Source of the DNA: Knoellia koreensis
GTDB taxonomy: Bacteria > Actinomycetota > Actinomycetes > Actinomycetales > Dermatophilaceae
Reading direction: 5' to 3'
Assembly (NCBI RefSeq): GCF_013041615.1
Contig: NZ_JABEPQ010000001.1
Span: forward strand, 488,976-552,975
DNA: 64,000 nt
In this document: in pieces, positions 36,640-44,634 of the stretch
How positions within the stretch are numbered: position 1 is the stretch's first letter
Layout of the letters: each line of letters begins with the position of its first letter
Position numbers and translations under genes: made by a program
Notes under the pieces: model-generated
Database searches by the model: none
Told to the model about the DNA's origin: nothing
Seen by the model: only the letters and a program-made list of their open reading frames with translations

Positions 36640-38049
36640 CTACTTGACCGAGTCGTTGTAGGTCTTGGCCTGGCTGGCGACCGAGGTCGCCGCGTCGGTC
36701 ATGGCCTGCTTCGGGTCGGCCCCGTTGAGTGCCTTCTCCAGCGCGTCCTCGGAGGCCTTGCGCGACTGCGGCATGACGCCGAGGAGGCAGCCCTGGGTGG
36801 CCGTGTTGAGCTGGGTGCCCTCGAGCTGCTTCACGGCGACGTCGAACAGCGGGTTGTTCTTGCGGTACTCGACGTCCACCGGCTGGTTGAGCGCGCCCTT
36901 GGAGTTGGGGAAGTAGCCGGTCCCGGTGTGCCAGGTGGCCTGGCTCTTGGGGTCGACCATGAACTTCACGAACTGCCAGGCGGCTTCCTTGTTGGCGTCC
37001 TTGTGGTTGGCGCCGTTGATCCACAGCGACGCACCACCGATGATCGGGCCACCGGTCTCACCCGCCTTGACGTGCGGGTAGTTGACCGCGCCGAGCTCCC
37101 AGCCGCCCTGCTTGGCCGCCTCGCTGTAGCCACCGAGCTGACCGGTGGACTCGAGGTTCATGGCGAGCTGACCGGACTTGAATGCCGCCTGCGCGGCCTT
37201 GGTGTCGCGTCCGGTGTTGGCTGCGAGGCCGTCCTTGACCATCTTCTGCCACCACGTCGTGACGGCGACGTTGGTGTCCTGGGCGAAGTTGACCTCGGTC
37301 GCGCGACCGGTGCGGCCGTTGCCCTGGTTGCAGTACTCCTGCCCGGACGTGGCCATGAACTGCTCGAGGAGCCAGCCGTAGATCGCGGCGCCGAAGCCGT
37401 AGTCCGCCGGGCCGCCGTTCTTCTTGGACAGCTTCTCGGCCGCGGTGCGAATCTCGTCCAGGTTGGTCGGGGGCTTCTCGGGGTCGAGTCCGGCCTTCTT
37501 GAAGAGGGTCTTGTTGATGTACAGCAACGGCATCGAGGTGTTGAACGGCATCGAGTACAGCTTCTTGTCGACGCTGTAGTAGCCGGTGATGTTCGGCTGG
37601 AGGTCCGAGACGTCCATCTTGTCGCGGTCGATGAACTCCTGCATCGGCACCGCCTGCTTGGCGTCGATCATGAACTGGGTGCCGATGTCGTAGATCTGGA
37701 TGACGTCGGGCGTCGACTTGCTCTGGATCGCGGCCTTGTACTTGGTGATGGCGTCGTCATACTTGCCGGCGTAGGTGGGCTTGACCTCGATCTTGCCCTT
37801 GTTCGCGGCGTTGAACTCGTTCACGAGCTGGGTCAACACCTGGGCGTTCTTGCCGTCCATGGCGTGCCAGAACGACACGGTGGTGACGCCCTTGGCGTCC
37901 TTGAGCGCATCGGCCTTGGGGGCGCCGGAGCCGTCGGACGAACCGTCCCCGCCCCCGCAGGCGGCGAGGACGAGTGACGTGGCCGCGACGGCTGCGGGCA
38001 CGGCATACCGGAACCGGGATCGGCCGGTCCTGCTGGTGCGGGTCAACAC
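36640..38049 (-). CDS. UgpB-like solute-binding lipoprotein
   Basis: A 469-residue periplasmic-type binding protein of the sugar/glycerol-3-phosphate class. Signal peptide with lipobox LAAC followed by a glycine/serine/aspartate spacer. The mature part starts VTTVSFWHAMDGKNAQVL and has TPDVIQIYDIGTQFMIDAKQ, close in pattern to UgpB, so sn-glycerol-3-phosphate or a phosphodiester is a possible ligand. The GTG at 38049 is chosen because AAGGAGA precedes it. It is the last gene of the importer operon; no ATPase is encoded, so a shared MsiK/UgpC-like ATPase must serve it. Confidence 0.87.
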   Translation of the reverse strand: MLTRTSRTGRSRFRYAVPAAVAATSLVLAACGGGDGSSDGSGAPKADALKDAKGVTTVSFWHAMDGKNAQVLTQLVNEFNAANKGKIEVKPTYAGKYDDAITKYKAAIQSKSTPDVIQIYDIGTQFMIDAKQAVPMQEFIDRDKMDVSDLQPNITGYYSVDKKLYSMPFNTSMPLLYINKTLFKKAGLDPEKPPTNLDEIRTAAEKLSKKNGGPADYGFGAAIYGWLLEQFMATSGQEYCNQGNGRTGRATEVNFAQDTNVAVTTWWQKMVKDGLAANTGRDTKAAQAAFKSGQLAMNLESTGQLGGYSEAAKQGGWELGAVNYPHVKAGETGGPIIGGASLWINGANHKDANKEAAWQFVKFMVDPKSQATWHTGTGYFPNSKGALNQPVDVEYRKNNPLFDVAVKQLEGTQLNTATQGCLLGVMPQSRKASEDALEKALNGADPKQAMTDAATSVASQAKTYNDSVK

Positions 38050-38065
38050 GGTGGGTCTCCTTCGA

Positions 38066-38893
38066 TCACTTGACGGCACCCGCGGTGAGCCCGCGGACGA
38101 TGAAGCGCTGCCCGAAGATGACGAGCAACAGCGTGGGGAAGAGCGCGAGCATCACGCCGGCGAGGACCATGCCGGGGCTGTCGCCGTCGGAGGTCTTCAG
38201 CTGGCTGATGCCGATCTGGATGGTCTGGTGCCTCGGGTCCTCGGTCGCGAGCAGCGGCCAGAAATACATGTTCCATGCGGACAGCGCCGACCAGATGCCC
38301 AGTGCCGCAAGGGACGGGCGGCTCAACGGGACGAGGATCGAGACGAGGAACCGCAGGTGTCCGGCACCGTCGACGCGGGCCGCGTCGCGCAGCTCCGTCG
38401 GGAACGACAGGAACGACTGCCGCATGAGGAAGGTGCCGAATCCCGTTGCCAGGAAGGGCAGGGTGAGTCCGGCGATCGTGTCCTTGAGGCCCAGCTCGGA
38501 GATGAGCAGGTAGTTCGGGATGATGATCGACTCGTAGGGAATCATCATCGTCGACAGGAACACCGCGAACCAGAACCCACGCCAGCGAAGCGGCAGGAAC
38601 ACGAACGCGTAGGCCGCGAGCACGCTGGTGACGAGCTGGCCGATCGTGATCACCAGGGTCTGCAGCACGCTCGTGAGGTACTGGTTCCCGAGCGGGATGA
38701 TGCCCAGGGCGTTGGAGTAGTTCTCGGGGAACACGCCGTGCACCGGCCACAGGGCGGGCGGGAAGCTGTTGGTGTCGCGCTCACCCATGAACGAGCCGAC
38801 GAGGCCGTAGTAGACGGGGAACAGCACGATGACGAACATCACCGCGAGGGCGACGTACGTCAGCGCGGTGCCGACGCGGGATGAGGACCTCAC
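38066..38893 (-). CDS. ABC sugar/glycerol-3-phosphate permease, UgpE type
   Basis: A 275-residue inner-membrane permease with six hydrophobic helices and the EAA-type cytoplasmic loop ELRDAARVDGAGHLRFLVSILVPLSRP near 183-209, which contacts the ATPase. The GTG start overlaps the stop of the upstream permease (GTGA). It forms the channel together with that permease for the UgpB-like binding protein. Confidence 0.87.
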   Translation of the reverse strand: MRSSSRVGTALTYVALAVMFVIVLFPVYYGLVGSFMGERDTNSFPPALWPVHGVFPENYSNALGIIPLGNQYLTSVLQTLVITIGQLVTSVLAAYAFVFLPLRWRGFWFAVFLSTMMIPYESIIIPNYLLISELGLKDTIAGLTLPFLATGFGTFLMRQSFLSFPTELRDAARVDGAGHLRFLVSILVPLSRPSLAALGIWSALSAWNMYFWPLLATEDPRHQTIQIGISQLKTSDGDSPGMVLAGVMLALFPTLLLVIFGQRFIVRGLTAGAVK

Positions 38894-39801
38894 CGGTAGA
38901 ACACCCTCCGCTCGAGGACGCCGAACTGCAGCGCCGTGATGACCAGGACGATGAGCAGCAGCACCATCGCCTGCGCCGACGCGTAGCCGTAGTTGGAGTT
39001 GTTGTTGGCGAACGCCTGCTCGTAGATCGAGTAGACGAGGGTCGTGGTGCGGCCCTCGGGGCCGCCGACGGTGAGGATCTTGATCTGGCCGAAGCTCTGC
39101 AGCGAGTGGATGGTGCCGACCACCACGAGGAAGAACAGCTGCGGCGTGATGAGCGGCATGACGATCGAGCGCTGGAGCCGGAACCCGGACGCGCCGTCCA
39201 ACCGGGCGGCCTCGAGCACGTCGTCCGGAAGGGCCCCGAGCCCGGCGGAGATGACCAGCAGGTTGTAGCCGATCTGCATCCACACCGTCGCCCCGGACAC
39301 CGACCACAGCGCGAGGTCAGGGTTCGTGAGCCAGTTGACCTTGCCGACACCGATGTAGGACAGCAGGCCGTTGAGGACACCGCTGGCGGGGTTGAAGAGC
39401 ACCCCGAAGATGACCGACGCCGTCGCCACCGAGAACGCGAACGGCAGCGCGAACGCCGTGCGGAAGAACTTGACCCCGCGGATGCGGCTCTGCAGCAGCA
39501 GCGCGAGGAAGAGCGCGATCGCGATGCTGGGCAGCACCGTCAGCACCGTGAAGGCGAAGGTCACCCAGAGCACCTGGAGGAACCCGTCATCGGTGAACAG
39601 CTTGCTGTAGTTGACGAAACCGACGAAGCCGCTGGGGTTGCCCAGGATGTCGGTGCCCTGCACCGACAGCATCACCGACTTGACCAGCGGCCAGAAGATG
39701 AAGATCCCGAAGACGACCAGCGCCGGGAGCAGGTAGGCGAACGCGAGCAGCGAGCCGGTGCGGCGGCTCCTCCCCGCGTCCGCCGTGGGGGCGACGGACA
39801 T
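38890..39801 (-). CDS. ABC sugar/glycerol-3-phosphate permease, UgpA type
   Basis: A 303-residue permease with six helices and an EAA-type loop (LEAARLDGASGFRLQRSIVMPLITPQ near 206-231). First gene of the importer operon. TATCGT (minus, 39809-39814) lies 7 bases before the ATG, a leaderless promoter with no ribosome binding site. Order permease-permease-binding protein differs from the usual binding-protein-first layout. Confidence 0.87.
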   Translation of the reverse strand: MSVAPTADAGRSRRTGSLLAFAYLLPALVVFGIFIFWPLVKSVMLSVQGTDILGNPSGFVGFVNYSKLFTDDGFLQVLWVTFAFTVLTVLPSIAIALFLALLLQSRIRGVKFFRTAFALPFAFSVATASVIFGVLFNPASGVLNGLLSYIGVGKVNWLTNPDLALWSVSGATVWMQIGYNLLVISAGLGALPDDVLEAARLDGASGFRLQRSIVMPLITPQLFFLVVVGTIHSLQSFGQIKILTVGGPEGRTTTLVYSIYEQAFANNNSNYGYASAQAMVLLLIVLVITALQFGVLERRVFYR

Positions 39802-39863
39802 GGTGTGGACGATAACCCCACTTTCGCCCTCGTGTGCGACGAAAAGTTCCGTGTCGCGGCAGG

Positions 39864-40262
39864 TCAGGCGGTTTGTGACCCTCCGGTGACCAACCGGTCG
39901 AGCAGGGCGCCGAGCTCAGTGGCAGGGTCGGCCGTGAGGCCGCCGTGCACGGGGCCGGGCTGCACCACGGTGCTCCGGGGCGCGCTCAGCCAGCCGAACC
40001 GGCGCCCCATGCTCCCCAGGGTGGGCAGGCCCCCGCCGGTCTCCCCGCGGCATACCCGGCAGACCGTGTCGAGCGCGGCGCCCACGGCGTCAAGGTCGAG
40101 GCCGGGGGCGAATGCGCGCAGGCGCGGCTCGTCGATCCGCCAGTCGGCGTCGAGGAAGTCGGCCGAATGGCTGTAGAGCACGACGCCGACGTTGACGAAC
40201 TCCTCGCGCTCGACGCGGGGGACGCAGCGCAGGACGACGTACTGGTAGGGGACGGTGCTCAC
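39864..40262 (-). CDS. DUF3037 protein paired with HipA-like kinase
   Basis: A 132-residue DUF3037 protein: PYQYVVLRCVPRVEREEFVNVGVVLYS at 5-31 and LGALLDRLVTGGSQTA at the end. There are two cysteines near 68-71 (CRVC). The function of the family is unknown. Its ATG overlaps the stop of the HipA-like kinase gene (ATGA), and the DUF3037-HipA pairing recurs in bacteria, so the two probably act together. Confidence 0.82.
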   Translation of the reverse strand: MSTVPYQYVVLRCVPRVEREEFVNVGVVLYSHSADFLDADWRIDEPRLRAFAPGLDLDAVGAALDTVCRVCRGETGGGLPTLGSMGRRFGWLSAPRSTVVQPGPVHGGLTADPATELGALLDRLVTGGSQTA

Positions 40263-41026
40263 CGCGCACCTCCCGGCAGCCAGATCTGTGGCGTCTCGAG
40301 ACGGGCGAGGAAGTGCTCACGGTATGCCGCGCGGCTGGCTTCCGGGCCATCGAGCCCGGGTGCCGGCTCGAGCCACTCGTCGGGGACCGCATCGGTGACG
40401 GTGGTGAGCAGCTCGCGGGTGATCTTCGGGGCGAGGCGCTCGTGGGCGGCCGCAGGGTCGGAGGCGACGTCGCGCAGCACGTGGGTGGACGCGTCGAACG
40501 GCTGGGCCGCGAACCGCTGGGGGTTGGGGCCCTTGCCCGGCCACGAGTGGTGGAAGTAGAGCGCGGCACCGTGGTCGATCAGCCACGGCTTCCCGTGCCA
40601 CACAAGGAGATTGGGGTTGCTCCACGTGCGATCGACGTTGGCGGTGAAGGCGTCGAGCCAGAGGATGTCGGCGGCGGTGTCCGGGTCCGGCGGACGGCTG
40701 CCGTCGTAGCCGAACGAGCCCGGCAGGAAGTCGATGCCGAGGTTGCTCCCGAGGCTGGCCGTGAGCAGGTCCTGGACCTCCTCGTCGGCCTCGTACTTGG
40801 CGATGGGTGCCTGGAGGTCGACCACCGCCATGCGGGGGACGTCGAGCCTGAGGCCGCGCGCGAGCTCGCCGACCAGGACCTCGGCCACGAGGACCTTGAG
40901 ACCCTGGCCGGCGCCGCGGAACTTCAGCACGTAGGTGCCGAGGTCGTCCGCCTCGACGATGCCCGGCAGCGAGCCGCCCTCCTTGAGGGGAGTGACGTAG
41001 CGGGTCGCCGTGATGGACTCGAGCAC
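40259..41026 (-). CDS. HipA-family kinase-like protein
   Basis: A 255-residue protein with a HipA-like kinase core: ATP-binding GTYVLKFRGAGQGLKVLVAE near 30-49 (Lys near 35), a catalytic-loop candidate DAFTANVDRTWSNPN near 125-139 and a DFG-like LIDHGAALYF near 148-157. It is shorter than E. coli HipA (about 440 residues) and has no HipB antitoxin gene beside it; the partner is a DUF3037 protein. A role as a protein or tRNA-synthetase kinase is inference. TAGGCT (minus, 41033-41038) lies 6 bases before the GTG. Confidence 0.82.
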   Translation of the reverse strand: MLESITATRYVTPLKEGGSLPGIVEADDLGTYVLKFRGAGQGLKVLVAEVLVGELARGLRLDVPRMAVVDLQAPIAKYEADEEVQDLLTASLGSNLGIDFLPGSFGYDGSRPPDPDTAADILWLDAFTANVDRTWSNPNLLVWHGKPWLIDHGAALYFHHSWPGKGPNPQRFAAQPFDASTHVLRDVASDPAAAHERLAPKITRELLTTVTDAVPDEWLEPAPGLDGPEASRAAYREHFLARLETPQIWLPGGAR

Positions 41027-41039
41027 GGCGCCAGCCTAT

Positions 41040-41057
41040 TGGCCGGGCGGCCGGCCA
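41040..41057 (-). terminator. hairpin after the MFS gene
   Basis: TGGCCGG-gcgg-CCGGCCA is a perfect 7-bp stem between the MFS stop and the HipA-like gene start. Both genes are on the minus strand, so it would end the MarR-MFS transcript. It sits directly upstream of the -10 of the kinase gene. Confidence 0.5.
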
Positions 41058-41061
41058 GCCG

Positions 41062-42279
41062 TCAGGCGTCGCCGACCGTCATGGCCTCGGCCTCGAGCTC
41101 CTCCTCCTCGACGGAGGAGTGCGCCTCGGCGAGGGTCTCGTCGGTGGCGTCGATGAGGCTGCGGGCCGTCAGCAGGACGGCGACCGACAGGACGACGGCA
41201 CCGGCGCCGACCCAGAACGGGAGGTGCACGGAGCGCTCACCGAGCTTTCCGGCGAGCCACGGTGCGATGGCACCGCCGCCGAACCGGACGAAGCTGTAGG
41301 CCGCGGAGGCCACGCCCCGTTCGACCGGGGCCACCTTCATGACCGTCTCGGTGATGAGCGTGTTGTTCACGCCGAGGAACCCACCGGCGAGGATGACGCA
41401 GGTCGCGAGGACGGCCTTGCTGTCGGTGCCGACCGCCATGACGGCCAGGATGACCGCGAAGCCGAGCAGGGCGCCGACCATGCCCGGCAGCGTGCCGAAC
41501 CGGCGCTGCAGCCGCGGGGCGACGACGACCGAGGTGAAGGCGAGCAACAGGCCCCAGCCGAAGAAGATCAGGCCCACCTCGTGGGCGCCGAGCGCCAGCG
41601 GGAAGGGCGTGAACGCGAGCAACGTGAAGAAGCCGAAGTTGTAGAGCAGTGCGGTGATCCCAACCGTGAGCAGGCCACGGTGGGACAGCGCCTTGAACGG
41701 TGCTGTGATGCTGGTGTGCTGGCCGGTCGGGGGAGTGGCAGGGAGGGTGGCGATGACCGCGACGAAGGCGATGACCATGAGGGCGGAGACACCGAAGAAC
41801 GGGTAGCGCCATGAGTGGGCGCCCAGCCAGCCGCCGAGCAGCGGACCGGTGGCGATGCCGACTCCCAGTGCGGCCTCGTAGAGGATGATCGCCTGTCCCA
41901 CCGAGCCACGCGCCGCGTTGACGATGGTGGCCAGGGCGGTGGCGATGAACAGGGCGTTGCCCAGACCCCACAGGGCGCGGAAGGCGACGATGCCGGTGAC
42001 GCCGTCCTGGGTCCCGGCGAGCCCGGCGCCGAGGATGATGATGAACAGGCCCAGCAGGAGGGTGCGCTTGGCGCCGGCGCGGCTGGAGACCCATCCGGTG
42101 CCCAGCATGGCGACGCCCATCACGGCCATGTAGCTGGTGAACAGCAGGGACACCTGCGAGGCACTGGCGCCGAGGTCATCGGCGATGGGCTTGAGGATGG
42201 GGTCGACGAGACCGATGCCCATGAACGCGATGACGCAGGCAAAGGCGACGGACCAGACGGTCTTGGGTTGGCGCCACAT
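41062..42279 (-). CDS. MFS transporter
   Basis: A 405-residue major facilitator with about twelve hydrophobic segments. The start MWRQPKTVWSVAFACVIAFMGIGLVDPIL and the loop GWVSSRAGAKRTLL (motif A-like) are typical of drug efflux pumps; an acidic tail (VEEEELEAEAM) ends the protein. The ATG at 42279 follows the MarR stop by 8 bases; an earlier in-frame start would lie inside the MarR gene. It is probably an efflux pump whose expression is controlled by the adjacent MarR protein. Substrate unknown. Confidence 0.88.
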   Translation of the reverse strand: MWRQPKTVWSVAFACVIAFMGIGLVDPILKPIADDLGASASQVSLLFTSYMAVMGVAMLGTGWVSSRAGAKRTLLLGLFIIILGAGLAGTQDGVTGIVAFRALWGLGNALFIATALATIVNAARGSVGQAIILYEAALGVGIATGPLLGGWLGAHSWRYPFFGVSALMVIAFVAVIATLPATPPTGQHTSITAPFKALSHRGLLTVGITALLYNFGFFTLLAFTPFPLALGAHEVGLIFFGWGLLLAFTSVVVAPRLQRRFGTLPGMVGALLGFAVILAVMAVGTDSKAVLATCVILAGGFLGVNNTLITETVMKVAPVERGVASAAYSFVRFGGGAIAPWLAGKLGERSVHLPFWVGAGAVVLSVAVLLTARSLIDATDETLAEAHSSVEEEELEAEAMTVGDA

Positions 42280-42286
42280 ACTGGGG

Positions 42287-42766
42287 TCAGGCTTCCTTTC
42301 GGTGCTGTGCTTGGAGATTGGGGACGGCGAGGCTGGCCCGGTCAAGAACTTCCTCGAAGACGGTGATGGCCTCGTCGAGACGGGCCCGTTCCCCGGCGTC
42401 GAGTGCGTCGATGACGGGGGCCAGGACCGCGGCCCGGGCCTTGCGCGCGGCGGCGAGGGCGATCCGGCCCTCCTTGGTGAGAGAGACGAGCGTCGCCCGG
42501 GCGTCGGTGGGGTCGGGCTCGCGACCGGCCCAGCCCTGCGCCTCGAGTCGCTGCACGCCGGCGGTGATCGTCGGCTGCGAGCTGTGGTCGGCCTCGGCCA
42601 GGGTGCTGATCCGGGTGGGCCCGAGGTCGTCGATGAGGGAGAGCAGCCGTGCCTGGGCGACCGGCAGGTCGAACGACGCGTGCCGCGACGCCCACCGGTT
42701 GAGCCGGGTGGTGGCCCGCAGCAGGTCGTTGGCCGGGTCGGTGCGGCGCGGGGTCTGGTTGCTCAT
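42287..42766 (-). CDS. MarR-family transcriptional regulator
   Basis: A 159-residue winged-helix regulator: LPVAQARLLSLIDDLGPTRISTLAEADHSSQPTITAGVQRLEAQGW at about 36-81 is the recognition region, followed by the wing DPTDARATLVSLTKEG. It should repress the co-transcribed MFS gene and itself until a ligand binds. The ATG at 42766 lies 8 bases after the TAATAT -10, so the transcript is leaderless; a TTG codon 9 bases upstream is less likely. Confidence 0.9.
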   Translation of the reverse strand: MSNQTPRRTDPANDLLRATTRLNRWASRHASFDLPVAQARLLSLIDDLGPTRISTLAEADHSSQPTITAGVQRLEAQGWAGREPDPTDARATLVSLTKEGRIALAAARKARAAVLAPVIDALDAGERARLDEAITVFEEVLDRASLAVPNLQAQHRKEA

Positions 42767-42774
42767 CGCAACCA

Positions 42775-42803
42775 ATATTACATAGAGAGGCTATGCAAAG
42801 CAA
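42775..42803 (-). promoter_or_regulatory. marR promoter with operator in the spacer
   Basis: On the minus strand -35 TTGCTT (42798-42803) and -10 TAATAT (42775-42780) are separated by exactly 17 bases. The spacer contains the perfect inverted repeat CATAG-agagg-CTATG (42781-42795). A MarR dimer bound there would block RNA polymerase, so autoregulation of the marR-MFS pair is well supported by position. Confidence 0.6.
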
Positions 42804-42836
42804 CCAAGGTCGAGCAGGTATGCCGCGTGGCCGGAG

Positions 42837-43019
42837 TCACGCGGCCAGGCTCGCGGAGTGGGCGAGGGCTCCGACGACGGCAGCCCTCCACCCGACGTGG
42901 GTGGTGCCCACCCGGTGCGAGGCGCCACCGCACTCGCACACCCAGACCCACTCGCCCCAGCGACGCAGCACCCGCGGGTGGTGGTGCGCAATGTCGCGAT
43001 GCACCCGATGACCGTTCAT
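42837..43019 (-). CDS. small CxCG protein, paralogue A
   Basis: A 60-residue protein with basic N-terminus, HHHPRVLRRWGEWVWVCECG in the middle (residues 12-31) and a conserved tail WRAAVVGALAHSAS. It is clearly related to the 58-residue protein at 45802-45978: both have HHPRVLR, a W-WVC-CG knuckle, WR and GAL-HS. No function is known to me. The ATG has GGAGGGG upstream. It lies directly upstream of the marR-MFS unit in the same orientation. Confidence 0.7.
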   Translation of the reverse strand: MNGHRVHRDIAHHHPRVLRRWGEWVWVCECGGASHRVGTTHVGWRAAVVGALAHSASLAA

Positions 43020-43086
43020 GGCTTCCCCTCCAGTCCCCACACCAGATGAGGGCCGGCACCGGGCCGGTGATACCTGCCGGAGGACG

Positions 43087-44631
43087 TCAGCCCTTGAGCG
43101 CGCGGACGGTCTCGATCGTGTCGGCCTCGTCCGCGGTCTTGTCGTCGCGGTAGCGCAGCACCCGGGCGAACCGCAGTGCCATGCCGCCGGGGTAGCGCGA
43201 CGACGTCTGGATGCCGTCGAACGCGATCTCGACGACCTGCTCGGGGCGCAGCTCGACGACCCATCCGTCGGTGCCGTCGGTCGCGAGCTCGGTGAACCGC
43301 TGGGTCTGCCACGCGAGCATCTCGTCGGTCATGCCCTTGAAGGTCTTGCCGAGCATCACGAAGCCGCCGTTCTCCGAGTCGCGCGCACCCAGGTGGATGT
43401 TCGAGAGGAGCCCCTGTCGTCGCCCGCTGCCCCACTCGACGGCGAGGACCACGAGGTCCAGGGTGTGGCGGGGCTTCACCTTGACCCAGCCGGCGCCGCG
43501 GCGGCCGGCGGCATACGGGGTGTCGGTGGACTTGACCACGACACCCTCGTGGCCGTCCGCGACGAGCCGGTCGAAGAACTCCTGCGCCTGCGTCATGGAG
43601 GTCGCCCGGATGCGAGGAACGATCGTCTCGGCCGGCACCAGCTCGGCCAGTCGCTCGAAGCGCTGGTCGGCCGGCTCGTCCAGCAGGTCCTCGTCATCGA
43701 CGTGGAGCAGGTCGAAGAAGTAGGTGCTCACCGGCACCTGCTCGCGCAGCACGTCGGTGCTGGTGCGGCTCATCGTGCGAGCAGCCGTCTGCTGGAACGG
43801 TTTCGGCCGCCCGGAGGCGTCCAACGCGATGGCTTCACCGTCGAGCACGGCTCGCTCCACGGGCAGCGCCTGGACGACCTCGACCACCTCCGGCAGCCGG
43901 TCCGTGATGTCGTCGAGCGAGCGGGTGAACAGCCGCACCTCGTCACCGGACTTGTGCGCCTGGAGGCGTATGCCGTCGAGCTTGCCGTCGACGAACGCCT
44001 CGCCGGCCCCGCCCGCAACCTGCTCCCACGCCGCCGACACATCAGGTGCCGACGCCGCGAGCATCGGCCGTAGGGGTCGCCCGACCTCGAGCCCGATCTC
44101 CTCCAGCGCGGGAACGCCTCCGGACAGCGCCGCGACGGCGACCGGCGCGGCATACCCGGCGAGCATGGTCGCGCGCCGCACCGCCGTCTCGGGGACGTCG
44201 GCCGCCGCGGCGATCGCTGCCTGCATCACGCCGTCGAGCGCGCCCTGGCGCACCTGTCCGGTGATGAGGTTGCGCAGGTACTCCTGCTCGTCGGCCGTCA
44301 GCCGCCCGAAGAGACGGTCGACGACGGCCTTGCGCGCTGCCGTCGAACCCGATCCGGAGATGCCGGCCAGCTCGGTGAGTGCGGCGTCGACCTCGCCAAC
44401 CGTCACCGTTGCGTCATCGGAAGGTGTTGGGAGAGAACGAAGCCCGCGCCAGCTGACCCCGACGCGGCGCTGGGGGAGCGCCCCTGACAGGTATGCCGCG
44501 ACCGTGCCTGCCTCGGTGGCGTCACCTTCGCCGGCAGCCCTCAGCGCGTCGGCCACGGCTGCGCTCTTGGCCAGCCGCGACCGGGTGGCGGTGGCCGCCC
44601 GCGAGGCGGCCACGACGTCGGCGAACAGCAA
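43087..44631 (-). CDS. lig: ATP-dependent DNA ligase
   Basis: A 514-residue ATP-dependent ligase of the mycobacterial LigB type. N-terminal DNA-binding helical domain (1-about 200), adenylation domain with active-site lysine in DGKLDGIRLQ (near 215-224), nucleotidyl motifs DGEAIAL (near 263-269) and EGVVVKS (near 369-375), and a C-terminal OB domain. It acts in repair or back-up nick sealing, since actinobacteria also have NAD-dependent LigA. The start is TTG, giving the family-like MLFADVVAAS. ald ends 3 bases upstream, so the two are cotranscribed. Confidence 0.92.
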   Translation of the reverse strand: MLFADVVAASRAATATRSRLAKSAAVADALRAAGEGDATEAGTVAAYLSGALPQRRVGVSWRGLRSLPTPSDDATVTVGEVDAALTELAGISGSGSTAARKAVVDRLFGRLTADEQEYLRNLITGQVRQGALDGVMQAAIAAAADVPETAVRRATMLAGYAAPVAVAALSGGVPALEEIGLEVGRPLRPMLAASAPDVSAAWEQVAGGAGEAFVDGKLDGIRLQAHKSGDEVRLFTRSLDDITDRLPEVVEVVQALPVERAVLDGEAIALDASGRPKPFQQTAARTMSRTSTDVLREQVPVSTYFFDLLHVDDEDLLDEPADQRFERLAELVPAETIVPRIRATSMTQAQEFFDRLVADGHEGVVVKSTDTPYAAGRRGAGWVKVKPRHTLDLVVLAVEWGSGRRQGLLSNIHLGARDSENGGFVMLGKTFKGMTDEMLAWQTQRFTELATDGTDGWVVELRPEQVVEIAFDGIQTSSRYPGGMALRFARVLRYRDDKTADEADTIETVRALKG

Positions 44632-44634
44632 TCC

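Noticed and set aside
38894-39307. N-terminal extension of the UgpE-type permease
   Set aside because: It is an out-of-frame shadow of the upstream permease; the GTGA-coupled GTG gives a normal six-helix permease.
39864-41026. Calling the HipA-like/DUF3037 pair a proven toxin-antitoxin system
   Set aside because: No HipB-type DNA-binding partner and no toxicity evidence in sequence; kept only as a hypothesis.
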